64,000 nt of DNA from Nepenthes gracilis (lineage: Eukaryota > Streptophyta > Magnoliopsida > Caryophyllales > Nepenthaceae), in contig BSYO01000004.1 in NCBI GenBank assembly GCA_033239525.1, positions 19,444,037-19,508,036 of the forward strand, written 5' to 3'. Under the pieces are notes generated by a model, which saw only the letters and a list, made by a program, of their open reading frames with translations, did not search any database and was not told the origin of the DNA. Numbering within the stretch: the first letter of the stretch is position 1; every line of letters begins with the position of its first letter. Made by a program: the position numbers and the translations under genes. Shown piece after piece: positions 32,497 through 43,683 of this stretch.

Positions 32497-34223
32497 CTGC
32501 ACAAAATAACTGACGAGTGTCAACAGCTGCATGAAATACCTTGTTGACGCAATAAAAGTGACTACATACACCAAAGCTCTCACCTTCACAACAACGCATG
32601 AGCAACCCACCACTTTCCGTGCCTTCCCCTCGGAATCAATCTTGCATAGCTGCAGAATCAACAAAAAAATATTCCAGGGTTGACCAGCATACATTAATGT
32701 CAAAAGGTAAGAATACCAAAAGTTTTATAAAATTGTCAATCATCGAAAAATTACTACTTAGAATACACTAAATATTTTTGCAGGCTAAAGACAAGGAATG
32801 ACCTCATTTTCCAACCCACCCACAGCCATAATTATATCCATTTAAAACCCAAATCCATGTGTTAAATTTTGATTTCAAAAGCAAATTACAGTGGCCGAAA
32901 AAATCAACCTTGGCATTTTACTTGGAAAACTTAAGAGACGTTCATATCTAAATGATAATGAGCTGAAAGGACCGGCGAAACAAGCTCAACCTCAAACACC
33001 CCCCCTCAAAAAAGAACAAGAAAAAAAAAACCGTTATGAATCATAAACCATGAGCATGATCACGATGCAGGTCTGTGCAATTGGTAATTATTCAAAATCA
33101 TATGGAGCACATGGAGACATTAAATGACAATGAAAATGACAATTAAAAGCTAAACTAGGAAAATGAAGAATCAATTGTTACTTACACCAGCCCACTCGCC
33201 CAAGGTTTTAGCACTTGGCACTGTAAGCAAGTTTACATTGTGGTCAGCACAGAGTCCCTTCACCAACTTAACGTAGTCTGGCTGATCACAATCCTCTGCC
33301 AAGACACACAGCTGAGCAGCATGCTTCTCGATCACCTTAGCACCTTCATGAAGACCACGTGCAAGTCCACCGTGAGCAAGCGATTTCTTCAGCACAAGCT
33401 GCAGTGCCGTCATAAGGTCCATTGTCTCACCCAATGCTGCAAGTGGGGTCTCGGTTGCAACCGCGCCCTCCTCACTGAAGCAACAAATACAGATGATTAG
33501 GCATTACCATTGCTTTGTAGTGAATCAAACAACATGTGTATCACAAATAGATAGTTTGAACAGCGCGTTATACTCAGTAGATACTACACATAACCAAAGC
33601 AAAGTATAATTAGCAAGTCTCCTCCTCAAGGAGGGTGGTCTACTTAAAAAACACATCACAAAGATCCTTCTCCCTATAACTCTATAAACCATTGAAATAT
33701 CATCATAATCATCTAACACAATTGGAATCATTTACAGAAATCCTCCAATTTAAATCCCTATTCAACTCCTGATTCCAAAACTTCCTAGGCCAGCCAATCT
33801 ACACCATATCACTCAAATCAACTTAACAAATCAATCCTATAAAGCTGTATAAGTCAGTTCATAATGCAATGTCCAAAACCTAATAACCATCCTCCTCTCT
33901 AGCAAAGGGCCGAACCATACAAAGGTGCATGAGGCATGTATGTGCATTTCATTTTTTTTTACAAGAATCACACACTATCATTTTCAGATCAAACTGTCCA
34001 ACAGCTAGGAAGCAGCAGATATCATCAACTAAATTTACAAATTACGATGGATTTATTACAGGGGAGGAACTTGATCAATCAAACATCATGAAGGTGAGAG
34101 AAAGAACAGTGAATATGACCTTATAGCTACAACAATTTAATGTAGTCAAATTACAATAAAATATGGTAAACCGAAGTCATCAACTTATTACTCTGGAAAG
34201 GCAATCCGTACATACCCAGACAT
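32437..34223 (-). CDS. RPS12: 40S ribosomal protein S12 (eS12), four coding exons, 140 aa
   Basis: Complement of join 32437-32496, 32584-32649, 33186-33474, 34216-34223. This gives 423 bp, or 140 codons plus TAA. The protein starts MSGEEGAVATETPL, continues through DLMTALQLVLKKSLAHGGLA, KHAAQLCVLAEDCDQPDYVK and LLTVPSAKTLGEWAGLCKID, and ends HVVQQHIKSH. This is the eukaryotic S12e family, an L7Ae/L30e-type fold in the 40S subunit. All junctions are GT..AG. Exon 1 contributes only ATGTCTGG before the donor GTATGT, so most of exon 1 is leader. A separate 5' leader exon probably lies at 35331 onward. No damage is seen, and length is normal for plant S12. The gene converges with the SDF2-like gene. 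Confidence 0.96.
32584..32649 (-). CDS. RPS12: RPS12 coding exon 3
   Basis: Encodes LCKIDSEGKARKVVGCSC then VVVK (22 codons). The acceptor is CTGCAG and the donor GTGAGA; both junctions are phase 0. Confidence 0.96.
33186..33474 (-). CDS. RPS12: RPS12 coding exon 2
   Basis: Encodes most of the protein, from the last base of Gly3 through GEWAG. The acceptor is TTGCTTCAG and the donor GTAAGT. Confidence 0.96.
34216..34223 (-). CDS. RPS12: RPS12 coding exon 1 (8 bases)
   Basis: Only ATG TCT GG is coding, followed by donor GTATGT. The third base of Gly comes from the next exon (T at 33474). The non-coding part of this exon runs to about 34254-34261, with two possible acceptors (CCAG or CTGCAG). 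Confidence 0.85.
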
Positions 34224-35330
34224 TTTTTAGTTGATTCTGAAGTTGTCCCTGTTTCTGCAGCCTGGAGTCAAGATAAACCAATGAATACTAAAATTGAAAA
34301 TGCAGTAAACCTATAAATGATATCCTTAGTATCATCAGAACCAACCTACTCAAAATTTGATGTGTAGAGTTGCAAAAGCACTTGTGCAAATGCACACAGA
34401 GGAACACAAGTAATAGAAATGTATGCACCAATGCACAAGCATAGAGATGCAGAAGGATAGGGGAGAAGATCAGGATCATGGATAAGATGATCGGCCTACA
34501 TTCTCTAAACAATTTGCCTACTCTGTAACAAAGGGCCATAGAAATCAGCAAGCACAATAGTTATCAAAAACAGAGTACCAGCACAGTGTATCTAGTTTAC
34601 ATTTAACTATTTCCTTAATAGTGTTGTACTCCTAAACCTACATCACAATCCAGCATAATTTGAATCATATCGGAAAGTAATTTCCCAATGTTCATTTACA
34701 TAGAAAACATCACGTATTTGATTCACTCTCCAACTTAACATGGAATCGCAACCAACTCGATAATTCTAACTTTTATGGTAAGCCATTAAAAGGCATTTGC
34801 TTTCCTGAAAACCATAAATTTTGCCAATTTCAAAGTACTACTAGCATGTAACCCAAAAAAGTTACTACTGGCATCAATCATTCAACCATAATGCACGCCA
34901 AACAAGACATTACCGTGCAAAAACACAATATGAAATGACATTTTTGAGAAAGGTCATAATATGACGTTGAGCAATTACAGAAATCCTCAAATCCAAGAAT
35001 TCATCGAGCAAACCGCGAGCCATTAATATGACTCCTCGATCGGAAAAAAATGAGGTCGTTCCAAATTTCAACAAATCATATAGGTATCGGTAGCAATTAG
35101 AAGTGGCATAATCTCTCTCATACCAAATCCCATAAAAGTACGTAGTCAATCCATTTAAAGTACCAATATAAACTAAAAATCAACTGACAAAGTACGAAAA
35201 AAGGTCGGTGATATTTGCGTATTTCATGACTAAAACCTACAACAAGTATGCTGCCTTATATGCTAAACTTGATACATAAGACAGAGGGAGAGATTGACAC
35301 CTTGAAGGCAAGAGATTTCTAACAGCTCAC

Positions 35331-35430
35331 CGAAGCTGTGGTTGAGGAGGAAACAGCACCAGAAGGGCGCTAGTACAGCGATCTGATGAAGGAGCGAGCG
35401 AATTCGAGTGCACCAACCATTCAGTCACCT
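35331..35430 (-). other. RPS12: Probable RPS12 5' leader exon
   Basis: On the minus strand a GC-richer, pyrimidine-rich stretch without ATG ends ACAGCTTCG before a good donor (GTGAGC). It lies just downstream of the telo-box. It would splice to the acceptor near 34255-34262. A leader intron is common in plant ribosomal protein genes. The upstream limit is a guess. Confidence 0.6.
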
Positions 35431-35431
35431 A

Positions 35432-35440
35432 AAACCCTAA
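35432..35440 (-). promoter_or_regulatory. Telo-box near the RPS12 transcription start
   Basis: AAACCCTAA at 35432-35440 is the telo-box that marks promoters of many plant ribosomal protein and translation genes. It sits at the expected place just upstream of, or at, the leader exon. Confidence 0.7.
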
Positions 35441-35466
35441 TTCGTCATAAACTTACTGTTATACCC

Positions 35467-35523
35467 TTGGGCCCTAGAGCCTGCTTAGTGTTCCACTGGG
35501 TCTGTGGGAGGCTCTATTGGGCT
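35467..35523 (-). promoter_or_regulatory. Site II-like TGGGCY elements upstream of RPS12
   Basis: TTGGGCCC at about 35467-35474 and TTGGGCTT at about 35517-35524 fit the TGGGCC/T site II consensus bound by TCP factors. In plant ribosomal protein promoters site II elements usually accompany a telo-box, as here. Confidence 0.6.
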
Positions 35524-35524
35524 T

Positions 35525-37380
35525 TTTTTGCCAAGTGTGCGATTTTGACGATAATTTTCTCATAATTACGAAAAATAAAAAAATTATATGAAAAGATATT
35601 TTCAATAAAGAGGAATAGAAAGATGTGTGTGTAGATCCACTAATATTTATTTAAATTTATGTATCAAATAATAAGTAAAAAATATATATAATTACTTAGC
35701 ATCTAATTATTAAATTTTATTTTATATATTTTTTTACAAATAATTATATACTTTCAAATAATTAATATCATGACATCATATTCTAATATAATAACATAAT
35801 ATCAGCCAATCACCAGCATGCCTTTGATATCAAATCATCTTGGGAAATAAATAGGACCCCACCGGGACCAACGAACACAAGGTTAACTCAATATTAACAG
35901 GGCGTGGAGCACATCTACTGATCCAAATTTATTTATTTTTTACAAGAAAAATTAAAAACTATATAGTAATATTTTTTGATTTATTTTTTTATAATTTAAC
36001 TATTTAAAAAATTAAAATATAAAAAAAATCATATAAAAATATTAATATATTATTTAATATTTTAAATCATGACCATTGAATTATTATAATCATATAACTT
36101 AAAAAAGCCGATAGTTGTTAGTAGATAAGAAGATCTAACATTGTCTATCATAGCTTTTGTTCGGTGCCATTTCTTCCGATATCGCCACCTCTTATTAACC
36201 TCTACCAATGTATTTTATATTTGTATATAGTTAATAATAGTTTTTCAATTTCATTTTACTTCAAAAGAGGTGACTAATGAGATTGGATAGTAACGGCCAT
36301 GACTGTGCATTAGCCTCATATCTATAGATGGTTATTTACCCATAAATTAGATTGGACCAAACTTGAACTATTGAATAAATTTGGTTAAATCGATCCAAAA
36401 ATTTATAGGATTTGGTTAAAATATAAAAACATTATTGATGGAAACGGTTATAAATTAGGTTCGATTAATTTTTTAGACTAAATATGATTACAGGTAAAAA
36501 TATTCGGTTTAGTTCGACCTGGCCCGAATTATAAATTTTTATAAACACTTTTTTTATTTTAAATAAATATCAAGTTTTAGAAATTATTTCAATATATTAT
36601 ATTTATACATAATTAATAAATTTTCATATAAAATTTTTTTATTAAAATAATATAATATATTTTATATATTTTTTATAAATATAAATTTTTAAATAAATAT
36701 ACTAAAAATAAATGAATATCCATGAACCGGCCAAAACAGGCCCAATTTGACTCTGGACGAATACGATTAAGGTTTTAGGTTTGAGAGACTGTGCCTTATT
36801 TAACTCAATCTTATTTATTGGATATAAAATCTTATTTAAATTTGATCCGTATTTAATTTAAATTTAATTTTAATTAAACTTAATATAAATAAGTAGTAGT
36901 CATAATTTTTCATTATTGTCTTGAAATAAAGCATATAAATCGAGGAACCCCCGTAATAATGTTAAAGGGAAATTTGCTTTAGACTATTAAGAGTAGCTTG
37001 TTGGTCGTTCATCTTAATGGATGCACGAAATCTTATGTGAGGAAACTTTTTTGAATTATAAAAAATGTATCCAATTCTTAAAAATAAAAAATTTATTAAC
37101 ATTATAATCGTCTCTCTCTCTCTCTCTCTCTCTCGGTGCTGAGTTAGATTAATATACAAAAATAAATAATATACTTACGTTTCTAGTTAAGTTTAAAATG
37201 TTTTATACATTACTAATCGAGCTAATCTAATCTACTAGCACATCCAAGAGATGGTTGATACAAGATAAATTAAAATTCAACGGATGGTTGAATAGTTCTT
37301 TTAGTAAGTAAAGAAAATTATATTAAAAATAAAAAATTTACTGAAAAATTTTTATTCTAATTTTAAATGTTTTGACAATT
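35525..37380. other. Very AT-rich intergenic region
   Basis: Long A/T stretches without a recognisable gene. It lies between the RPS12 promoter and the nested retrotransposon block. Patches near 36330-36800 look like decayed repeat sequence, but I could not assign them. Confidence 0.5.
37111..37134. repeat. (TC)12 microsatellite
   Basis: Twelve uninterrupted TC units. Confidence 0.95.
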
Positions 37381-37389
37381 TGGAAGTAG

Positions 37390-38181
37390 AATATAGAGGA
37401 CAGGGCATCCTCTGAGTACCGTACAACGGCAATAAAGTCGATATACATCAAGCTAATCTACTCAAGCCCAGAAACTCAATAAAATGAGAAAGTACTCTGC
37501 CTTTTGCATCTCGGGCATTTTGCAGACTCTACCCAACAGATGGTTGAATAGTTATTAAGTGGAATATAACCTGATTTGAGTGAGATGCCTACATTGTGGC
37601 ACATCCTAGTATTTAATTGAGCAGTCCATTGACTTTAATGTATCTGAGGGTTTAGCTGAGTAATTTGTCGACTCCATGGTTAACGTAAGTGACACTTTCT
37701 GAACTAACAAACATCGATTACATGTTATCAATTCAATTATTAGGTGTGAACCACCTCTAATTAATTCCATGGTTAGAACATCTATAATGGCAATTTGAAT
37801 AATTAGTTTTCAACCGACAAATCAACAATATCATAGTTACTTTTGCCAATAATTGTTATTGTGACTATAAATATACATATTTTTACTAGAAAAAGAGGGA
37901 TGGAATTTGAAAAACAAGAAAGCATAAGACAACCTTCTAATTTGTTATTTTGAGATCACGTAGAACTAAGCCCTCCATTCCTACTCTCTCATTCCTTCAA
38001 TCTCTATCATATTTTAATTTTTCGAGAAACGTATTGATTTGAGCGTTAAAGGACATTCCGATTAGTGGAGCCTAAGTTTTTTCAATATTCTTTCTTTGAT
38101 TGTAGTATGTAGGATTCAAATTAAAAGATTTAAAAAATATATCTAAATTTCTTTGAATCAAATCCAAAATTTAGGTATACA
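37390..38181 (+). repeat. 5' LTR (approximate) of the Tat-type element
   Basis: It contains a TATA box (CTATAAATATACATAT, about 37866) and, 170 bp on, the ATTGATTTGAGCGT motif (about 38033-38047), matching the Tat LTR signature. It ends ..TATACA at 38181 directly before the primer-binding site. The start was set at a change in sequence character and may be off by hundreds of bases. Confidence 0.55.
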
Positions 38182-38183
38182 TT

Positions 38184-38203
38184 AATGGCACAATCTGTGA
38201 AAA
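38184..38203 (+). other. Degenerate primer-binding site of the Tat-type element
   Basis: AATGGCACAATCTGTGAAAA resembles TTGGCGCCGTCTGTGGGAA, the usual primer-binding stretch after Tat-type LTRs. The differences are mostly C-to-T or G-to-A. Confidence 0.6.
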
Positions 38204-38679
38204 ACATAATCAAGCAACTTGTTCCTACTTAAACAAATATATTAACAATTAACTCACTAGTAACTATCATAAGCAACAGAAAATTGAGCCAAATACTTGC
38301 CAAGAATTCAAATCACTATATCTCATGCTCCTCATTAACACACTGCCTAATGTTCTGATGTAAATTTAAAATGAGAAATTTATAAAATGTACCAATAAAT
38401 CAAGAACATGGAGAGAGGAGACTCGTCCAAGTATTGACCTACTATCAATTTTCGAGGCATAACATCAAAGATTGTTAGATATTACAAAATAAGATTAAGG
38501 CCCCAATCTAAAAATAGTATCTCAAAAAATATCTACAAAATTTTGGAACTGCCTAGATAAAGGGAAAGATGATAAAGAGCCGTTCGAGTAACTACACAAT
38601 GGAGTAGTGGACGGGGTTATTAATATGGTGTCCATGAGCCATATTAGTTTGGATGAAAGTTCCTCTAACAATAGGCAAA

Positions 38680-39174
38680 AGATAATAGTAGTAAAAGAAA
38701 TTATTAGTTTTAGTAACGATGATATTATTTATATAATCATCGTCACTTTAATTCTTTTATTGTAACCATACTCGTTTTAGACAGAATTAAGGACTATTAA
38801 TTAAAATGAGTTTTCGTTGATAATACAAATTTATGAAATGTTTTTTATTTTAATACGTTCACCAAATTAAGATTAAAATATAATTAAATAGACCTATTAA
38901 ATGGACTGTTATATAGGCTGGATAACAAGTCCATCTAGGTTAACTTGGTAGTTAAGATGGGATATATCCTAAGATAGCCTTCAATTGATTAACTTTTTTG
39001 ATAGTAAATCTTCCTTCGATTATAACATCATATTAGGCAGACCATGCTTGATGACATTTAGAATAGTTACCTCCATTCACATAAAAAATGACTAGGTCAC
39101 TTTTTTTAAACTCGTTTTTAACTAAATACGAAGTTAAAAATGTTAAATAAGATCAGATCACTAGGCAGAATTAT
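38680..39174 (+). pseudogene. Gag-end/protease remnant of the Tat-type element
   Basis: Near 38703 ISFSNDD matches the I-[ST]-F-[ST] segment that precedes the Tat protease. Near 39020-39070 DYNIILGRPCL matches the Y-N-x-I-[IL]-G-R-P motif. The Asp-Thr/Ser-Gly active site is not readable. Stops and frame changes abound. The sequence resumes after the solo LTR at 41976. Confidence 0.6.
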
Positions 39175-40099
39175 TGTGATGGAATAATTTTTTTTTTATA
39201 ACACAAGATCACATATGCCATCTAGAATCAATATACTTTTAACCATAAGAAGTATAATAGAAGTTACTCTAACAACTTGCGAAAACATTCGTGTTCATTC
39301 CCAAGTATTCATTTCCGAATACATAGTCAAAATGTCTAGCTATAAAAGTTCATGAATTATAAACAAGTCATTACAATAATATTCTACAAAATAAGCTTTC
39401 GAGTCTTTAATAATTCTTCAGACAAGCTCTAATCATTCCAACTCGTCGAGCACCAACTCTAAAGTCTCATCTGAGGGGGGGAAACATAAAACAGTGAGTC
39501 GAGGCCCAACAAGTTACATGCAGATATATAGTAAAAACATGTATGCGGAACATATCTCAACAAACAGATACTATTTGCACATAAAGTTACAAATGCCATA
39601 AGGAATTAATTCATAACGGAAATGTATCCAGAACTGTTAGAAATATAAACGGTCTTCGGAAATTCAAAATTAATGTACTCATATTTCAGAAAGCAGGAGT
39701 CAGTCTTACTTCCATATTTTACAAAAATCTCATATTTATCAGTAATGGACCTTATCAGTAGATCCTACTAGCGAATGGGGCGAATAATCGAGGATAGATT
39801 GTGTTCAGTCCATACAATCCAAGGTCGATAACTGAACAGAAACGATGATCCCACCTCACGAGATCCTTCTCCAATCCAAGGGGGTGCCGGCCAGAACAGA
39901 ACAGAATCTACCCTCCACATTGTAACGCCTCAAGGAGAAACGAATCATAAATAATTCTATGGACAGAGTTATCCTCGATTACCACCATAACGTTCTAAGG
40001 CATGCCGGAAAACCTAACCTGACTGCATATCAGTCTAGGGCCGAAATAACAGAAACAGAAATACTTTCTTCTTATCGCTTACTGAAAGCCATTTTCAGT

Positions 40100-40700
40100 A
40101 AAGCCGGAGTTCATTTTCAGTACAAAGCCGGAGTTCATTTTCAATTCAAGCCGGAGTTCACTTTCAATACAATGCCAGAATTCATTTCTAATACAAAGTC
40201 GGAGTTCATTTTCTTAAAATGCTGGAGCTCAGAAAGCCGGAGTTCTTTTTTTTTTCCAAAAAGCCGGAGTTTAAAAAGTCGGAGTTCTTTTTCTCAAAAA
40301 GCCGGAGTTCATAAATTCGGAGTACTTTTTTACTGAAAGCCGGAGTACTCTTAAAAGCCGAAGTTCATAAATCCGGATTACTTTTTCCTGAAAGTCGGAG
40401 TCTTTTAAAAGCCGAAGTTCATAAATTCGGAGTACTTTTATTGAAGGATGGAGTACTTTTAAAAGTCGAAGTTCATAAATCCGGAGTGCTTTTTACTGAA
40501 GGATGGTTCTCATTTTCTCAAATGCCGGAGTTCATTTTTTTAAACAAAAAGTCGGAGTATTTTATCAACAAAAGGACGGAGTGCTTTTTCTCAAAGGACG
40601 GAGCTTATTTTCTCAAAGGATGGAGTTTTTTTTTTAACAAAAAGTCGGAGTTCATTTCACATTAAGGCCGGAGTTTATTTTAATATGTGGGGAACCGAGT
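40100..40700. repeat. Degenerate minisatellite with a GCCGGAGTTCATTTT-type unit
   Basis: About 25-30 variants of (A)GCCGGAGTTC, spaced roughly 15-40 bp apart by T-rich linkers. The array creates open frames in one direction (MPEFISNTKSEFIF-like), which are repeat artefacts and not genes. Confidence 0.88.
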
Positions 40701-40849
40701 TCATTTTTCATATAAGAAATCGAGTTTAATTTTCATGTGGCCAAGTTCATTTTACAATGCAGAAGGTCGATATTCAATGTAGAAAGTATGAACTTTAAAA
40801 TAGAGTACACGTGCAGTAAAGCATGAATTTCAAAATAGAGTACACTTGC

Positions 40850-41184
40850 AATATTTTTAATACATGAACTTAAAAAAAACAGCGTCCGAAATAACATGCA
40901 ATATTCTTAAAGTATGAACTTAAAAGCAGCGTCCGAAATAACTTATAATATTCTTAAAGCATGAACTTAAAAGTAGCGTCCGAAATAACTTGTAATATTC
41001 TTAAAGCATGAACTTAAAAGCAGCGTTCAAAGTAACTTGCAATATTATTAAAGTATAAACTTAAAAGTAGCATCCGAAGTAACATGCAATATTCTTAAAG
41101 TATGAACTTAAAAGTAGCGTCCGAAGTAACTTGCAATATTCTTAAAGTATGAACTTAAAAGCAGCGTCCGAAATAACTTGCCTG
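40850..41184. repeat. 47-bp tandem repeat, seven copies
   Basis: The landmark GCGTCCGAA, or a one- or two-base variant, begins at 40882, 40929, 40976, 41023, 41070, 41117 and 41164, always 47 bp apart. The unit also contains AACTTAAAAG and CAATATTCTTAAAG. Copies are close to one another, so homogenisation was recent relative to the rest of the LTR. Confidence 0.95.
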
Positions 41185-41576
41185 ACAGCCGATGGCCCAA
41201 TATTACCGTCTGAAGTTTTTCTCTCCTCCACTTCTTCCTTACTGCTTGCGTTTGCCTTTGCTATATTCAACCAACCGACGCTGGGCTTTTATAGAGGAGG
41301 GGTTTGGTGGGGTAAGTGGAGGTAAGTTACCTTCTCGGTACTTGCCTTCAGTGATTAGGTGGAAGTAGGTAGGTTAGTTTACTTACCTCAGTACTTCTCC
41401 TCAGAGTGTAATGAGATAATTTACCTACCTCATTTGGTCGAGGTCTAGTTCGATTCTAACTAAATAATAAAGTTTGCTTTTGCCTTTAGTTGCCCTTAAT
41501 TTATTCCGGTCAACTTTTCGGTCAATGCTTCTTATTAAGTCATTCCTTGCCCACGATTTTACCTCTTTTATTCAAG

Positions 41577-41850
41577 ACCGGTTAATTCTTTAAATCCGAT
41601 CAACTCTTCAAATCCGATCAACTCTTCAAATCCGGTCAACATCTTCGAATCCGGTCAATTCTTCAAATTCGGTCAACTCTTCAATTCCGGTGAACATCTT
41701 CAAATCCGGTCAATTCTTCAAAATCCGATCAACTCTTTAATTCCGGTCAATATCTTCGAATCCAGTCAATTCTTCAAATCTGGTCAACATCTTCGAATCT
41801 GGTCAACTCTTCAAATCTGGCCAATTCTTTAAATTCAGTCAAATTTCTCT
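41577..41850. repeat. Short-unit tandem array, ~18-21 bp, about 14 copies
   Basis: The unit is of the form CAAATCCGGTCAACTCTT, with alternating CAATTCTT and CAACATCTTCG variants. The TCCGGTCAA core echoes the TTGACCGG motifs in the LTR of element B. Confidence 0.9.
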
Positions 41851-41975
41851 TATTATTTACTTCGGCCTCTTGCATTTTCATGAAGTGGTTCGACTTCTAG
41901 TGGTGCAAGGCCACTCTGATTTTCAGTAGCGATATTTTATTCCGAATTTAAGCCTTCATGATTTCGGATCTCACA

Positions 41976-43683
41976 GGTTATTACTTAACATAGATTAATA
42001 GACTAACCCCTCCAAAACTAATAAAAGAATTCGACCTTTGGGACGAGACCTCTCTTCACAGGGTTAACTTACGCCACCTTATATCCCTCTGAATTCGATA
42101 AACCCAAACAATTATGTCCAAATTAAATCTTCTATGAATTAAGATCTAAAGTAAATATTGATAGACTTTTTGCAAAGCATGCCAACGTTTTTGCCTAGAC
42201 ATCAACGATTATGTTAGGAATTTTCGATGGACATGATGATCCATAAGCAAAGTCTTGTCCTTAGGAGCAAGCCCATCAGGTAAAAAATATGAAATTAATC
42301 TGTAGAAACACTCATGGCTATTAGGGAAAATGTCAAAAAATCAATTGACACTAACTTCATCAGGGGTTGATTATCTTGATTGGTTAACCAATATCATTTT
42401 GGTAAAGAAGAGCAATAGAAAACAAAGGACATACGTTGACTTCACAAATATGAACAAAATATGTCCAAAAGACAGTTTTTTCTCTCATTGGATTCGATTA
42501 ACTGGTAGATTCAATATCCAATCACTAGCTATTGAGTTTCATGGATACTTATTTAGGGTATAATCATATCCAAATGAACCTAAAAGATGAAAAGATAACC
42601 TTATTTATGACCATCTAGGGAATCTACTATTACAAAGTTATGCTGTTTAATTTGAAAAATACTGGTATCATATAACAAAAGCTTGTGAACAAGACATTTG
42701 AAAAAAAAAAAAATGGAGGTGTGCATTGACAATATACTAGTCAAAAGAGTACATGTTGATGATTATATTAAAGATCTAGTAAGAACAATGATGTGCTTAG
42801 GATATATCGAATGAAGTTGAACTTCACCAAGTGCATCTTTTGCATATTTTCCAGTAAATTCTTAGATTTTATAATTTCTTAGTATTAGATAGAAGCCAAC
42901 CCTAAGAAGATTAAAAGCATTATAGGCATGGAACCTCCTTGGACGATTAAAGACATCCAAAGGTTAAGTGGGAAACTCGTAACTCTATCTCGATTTATTG
43001 CGAAGGTGTACTTGGCACATCCTTTCCCATTAACTCATCTTAAGATAGGCATGGACCTATACTTTTACCTGGCTCTTTCAAACACAGCATTGAGCACCAT
43101 TCTGGTCAGGGAAGAGTCATGGGTATAGCAATTGGTATACTATATCAGCAAAATCTTAGCCTAAATGGGAACTTGATATACCCGTACAAAAAAAGAAAAC
43201 TTTAGCCTCAATTTTTGTTGGAAGTATGCTTTGGCCCTATTTGAGATCTCATAAGATTGTTATTCTAGTAGTCCAATCCATCAAGAGGATACTATAGAAA
43301 TTAGATGTCTAATGAAATGGTAAATCGAGTTAGGTGAGTTTGATCTACAGTTTTGGCCTAACCTATTATAAAGGATTAAGCCTTAGTAAGCTTTATCATT
43401 GAAATAGCTACCTTAAACTAAGATAAGTTGGCTAAAGAACCCTTGGGGGCTCCACTCAACGTATCACTACCTAGATGGACCCTCTATTTAGATTGAGCTT
43501 CTTTTTAAATTGGTATCGGAGTTGGAATAATTTTGATATTTCTTGATGGGATTGAGATCAAATACTCATTCATAGCGAGTTCTCAGTAATCAATAATGTG
43601 GTTGAAGATGAAGCCTTACTAATTGGACAAAGGTTGGCTAAATAATGCTCTGTAAAAAGTTTAACCATCTACAATGACTTCAA
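41976..43683 (+). pseudogene. Reverse transcriptase and RNase H (first part) of the Tat-type element
   Basis: Recognisable parts are a linker near 42170-42330, then DWLTNIILVKKSNRKQRTYV and DFTNMNKICPKDSF (42373-42482), the RT palm start. From 42930 IKDIQRLSGKLVTLSRFIAK is the RT connection, and LALSNTALSTILVRE begins the first RNase H-like part. A second RNase H start lies near 43530-43600 (IGVGIILI, then GIEIKYSF). Tat elements often carry two RNase H-like domains. Reading is cut at TIYNDF (43683) by insertion of element A. The catalytic DD of RT is not readable and there are many stops. Confidence 0.78.

Larger units (their letters stand above)
39175..41975 (-). mobile_element. 2.8-kb minus-strand LTR (apparent solo LTR) inside the Tat-type element
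   Basis: On the minus strand it starts TGTGAGATCC at 41975 and ends ..CCATCACA at 39175, the TG..CA form of chromovirus LTRs. It shares with the LTRs of element B the stretch GGTAATCGAGGATAACTC (here inverted at about 39961-39985) and a similar 3' end layout. No internal coding region or second LTR is present, so recombination between LTRs may have left it solo. A 5-bp duplication is not clean; TTATT occurs at both edges (39171 and 41978) but offset by two bases. It contains three tandem arrays. Confidence 0.72.

Noticed and set aside
32437..32703. Single 88-aa open frame covering the last two RPS12 exons
   Set aside because: It reads through an intron. GTGAGA and TTGTGCAG splice sites remove the middle and restore the conserved S12 tail.
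39959..40665. Open frames of 125 and 74 aa with SRSSF/PEF-type repeats
   Set aside because: They come from a minisatellite inside a minus-strand LTR. They have no family motif and repeat units vary in length.
40850..41184. CRISPR-like array because of regular 47-bp spacing
   Set aside because: The whole 47-bp unit is repeated with no unique spacers, and the DNA is plant nuclear. It is an ordinary tandem repeat.
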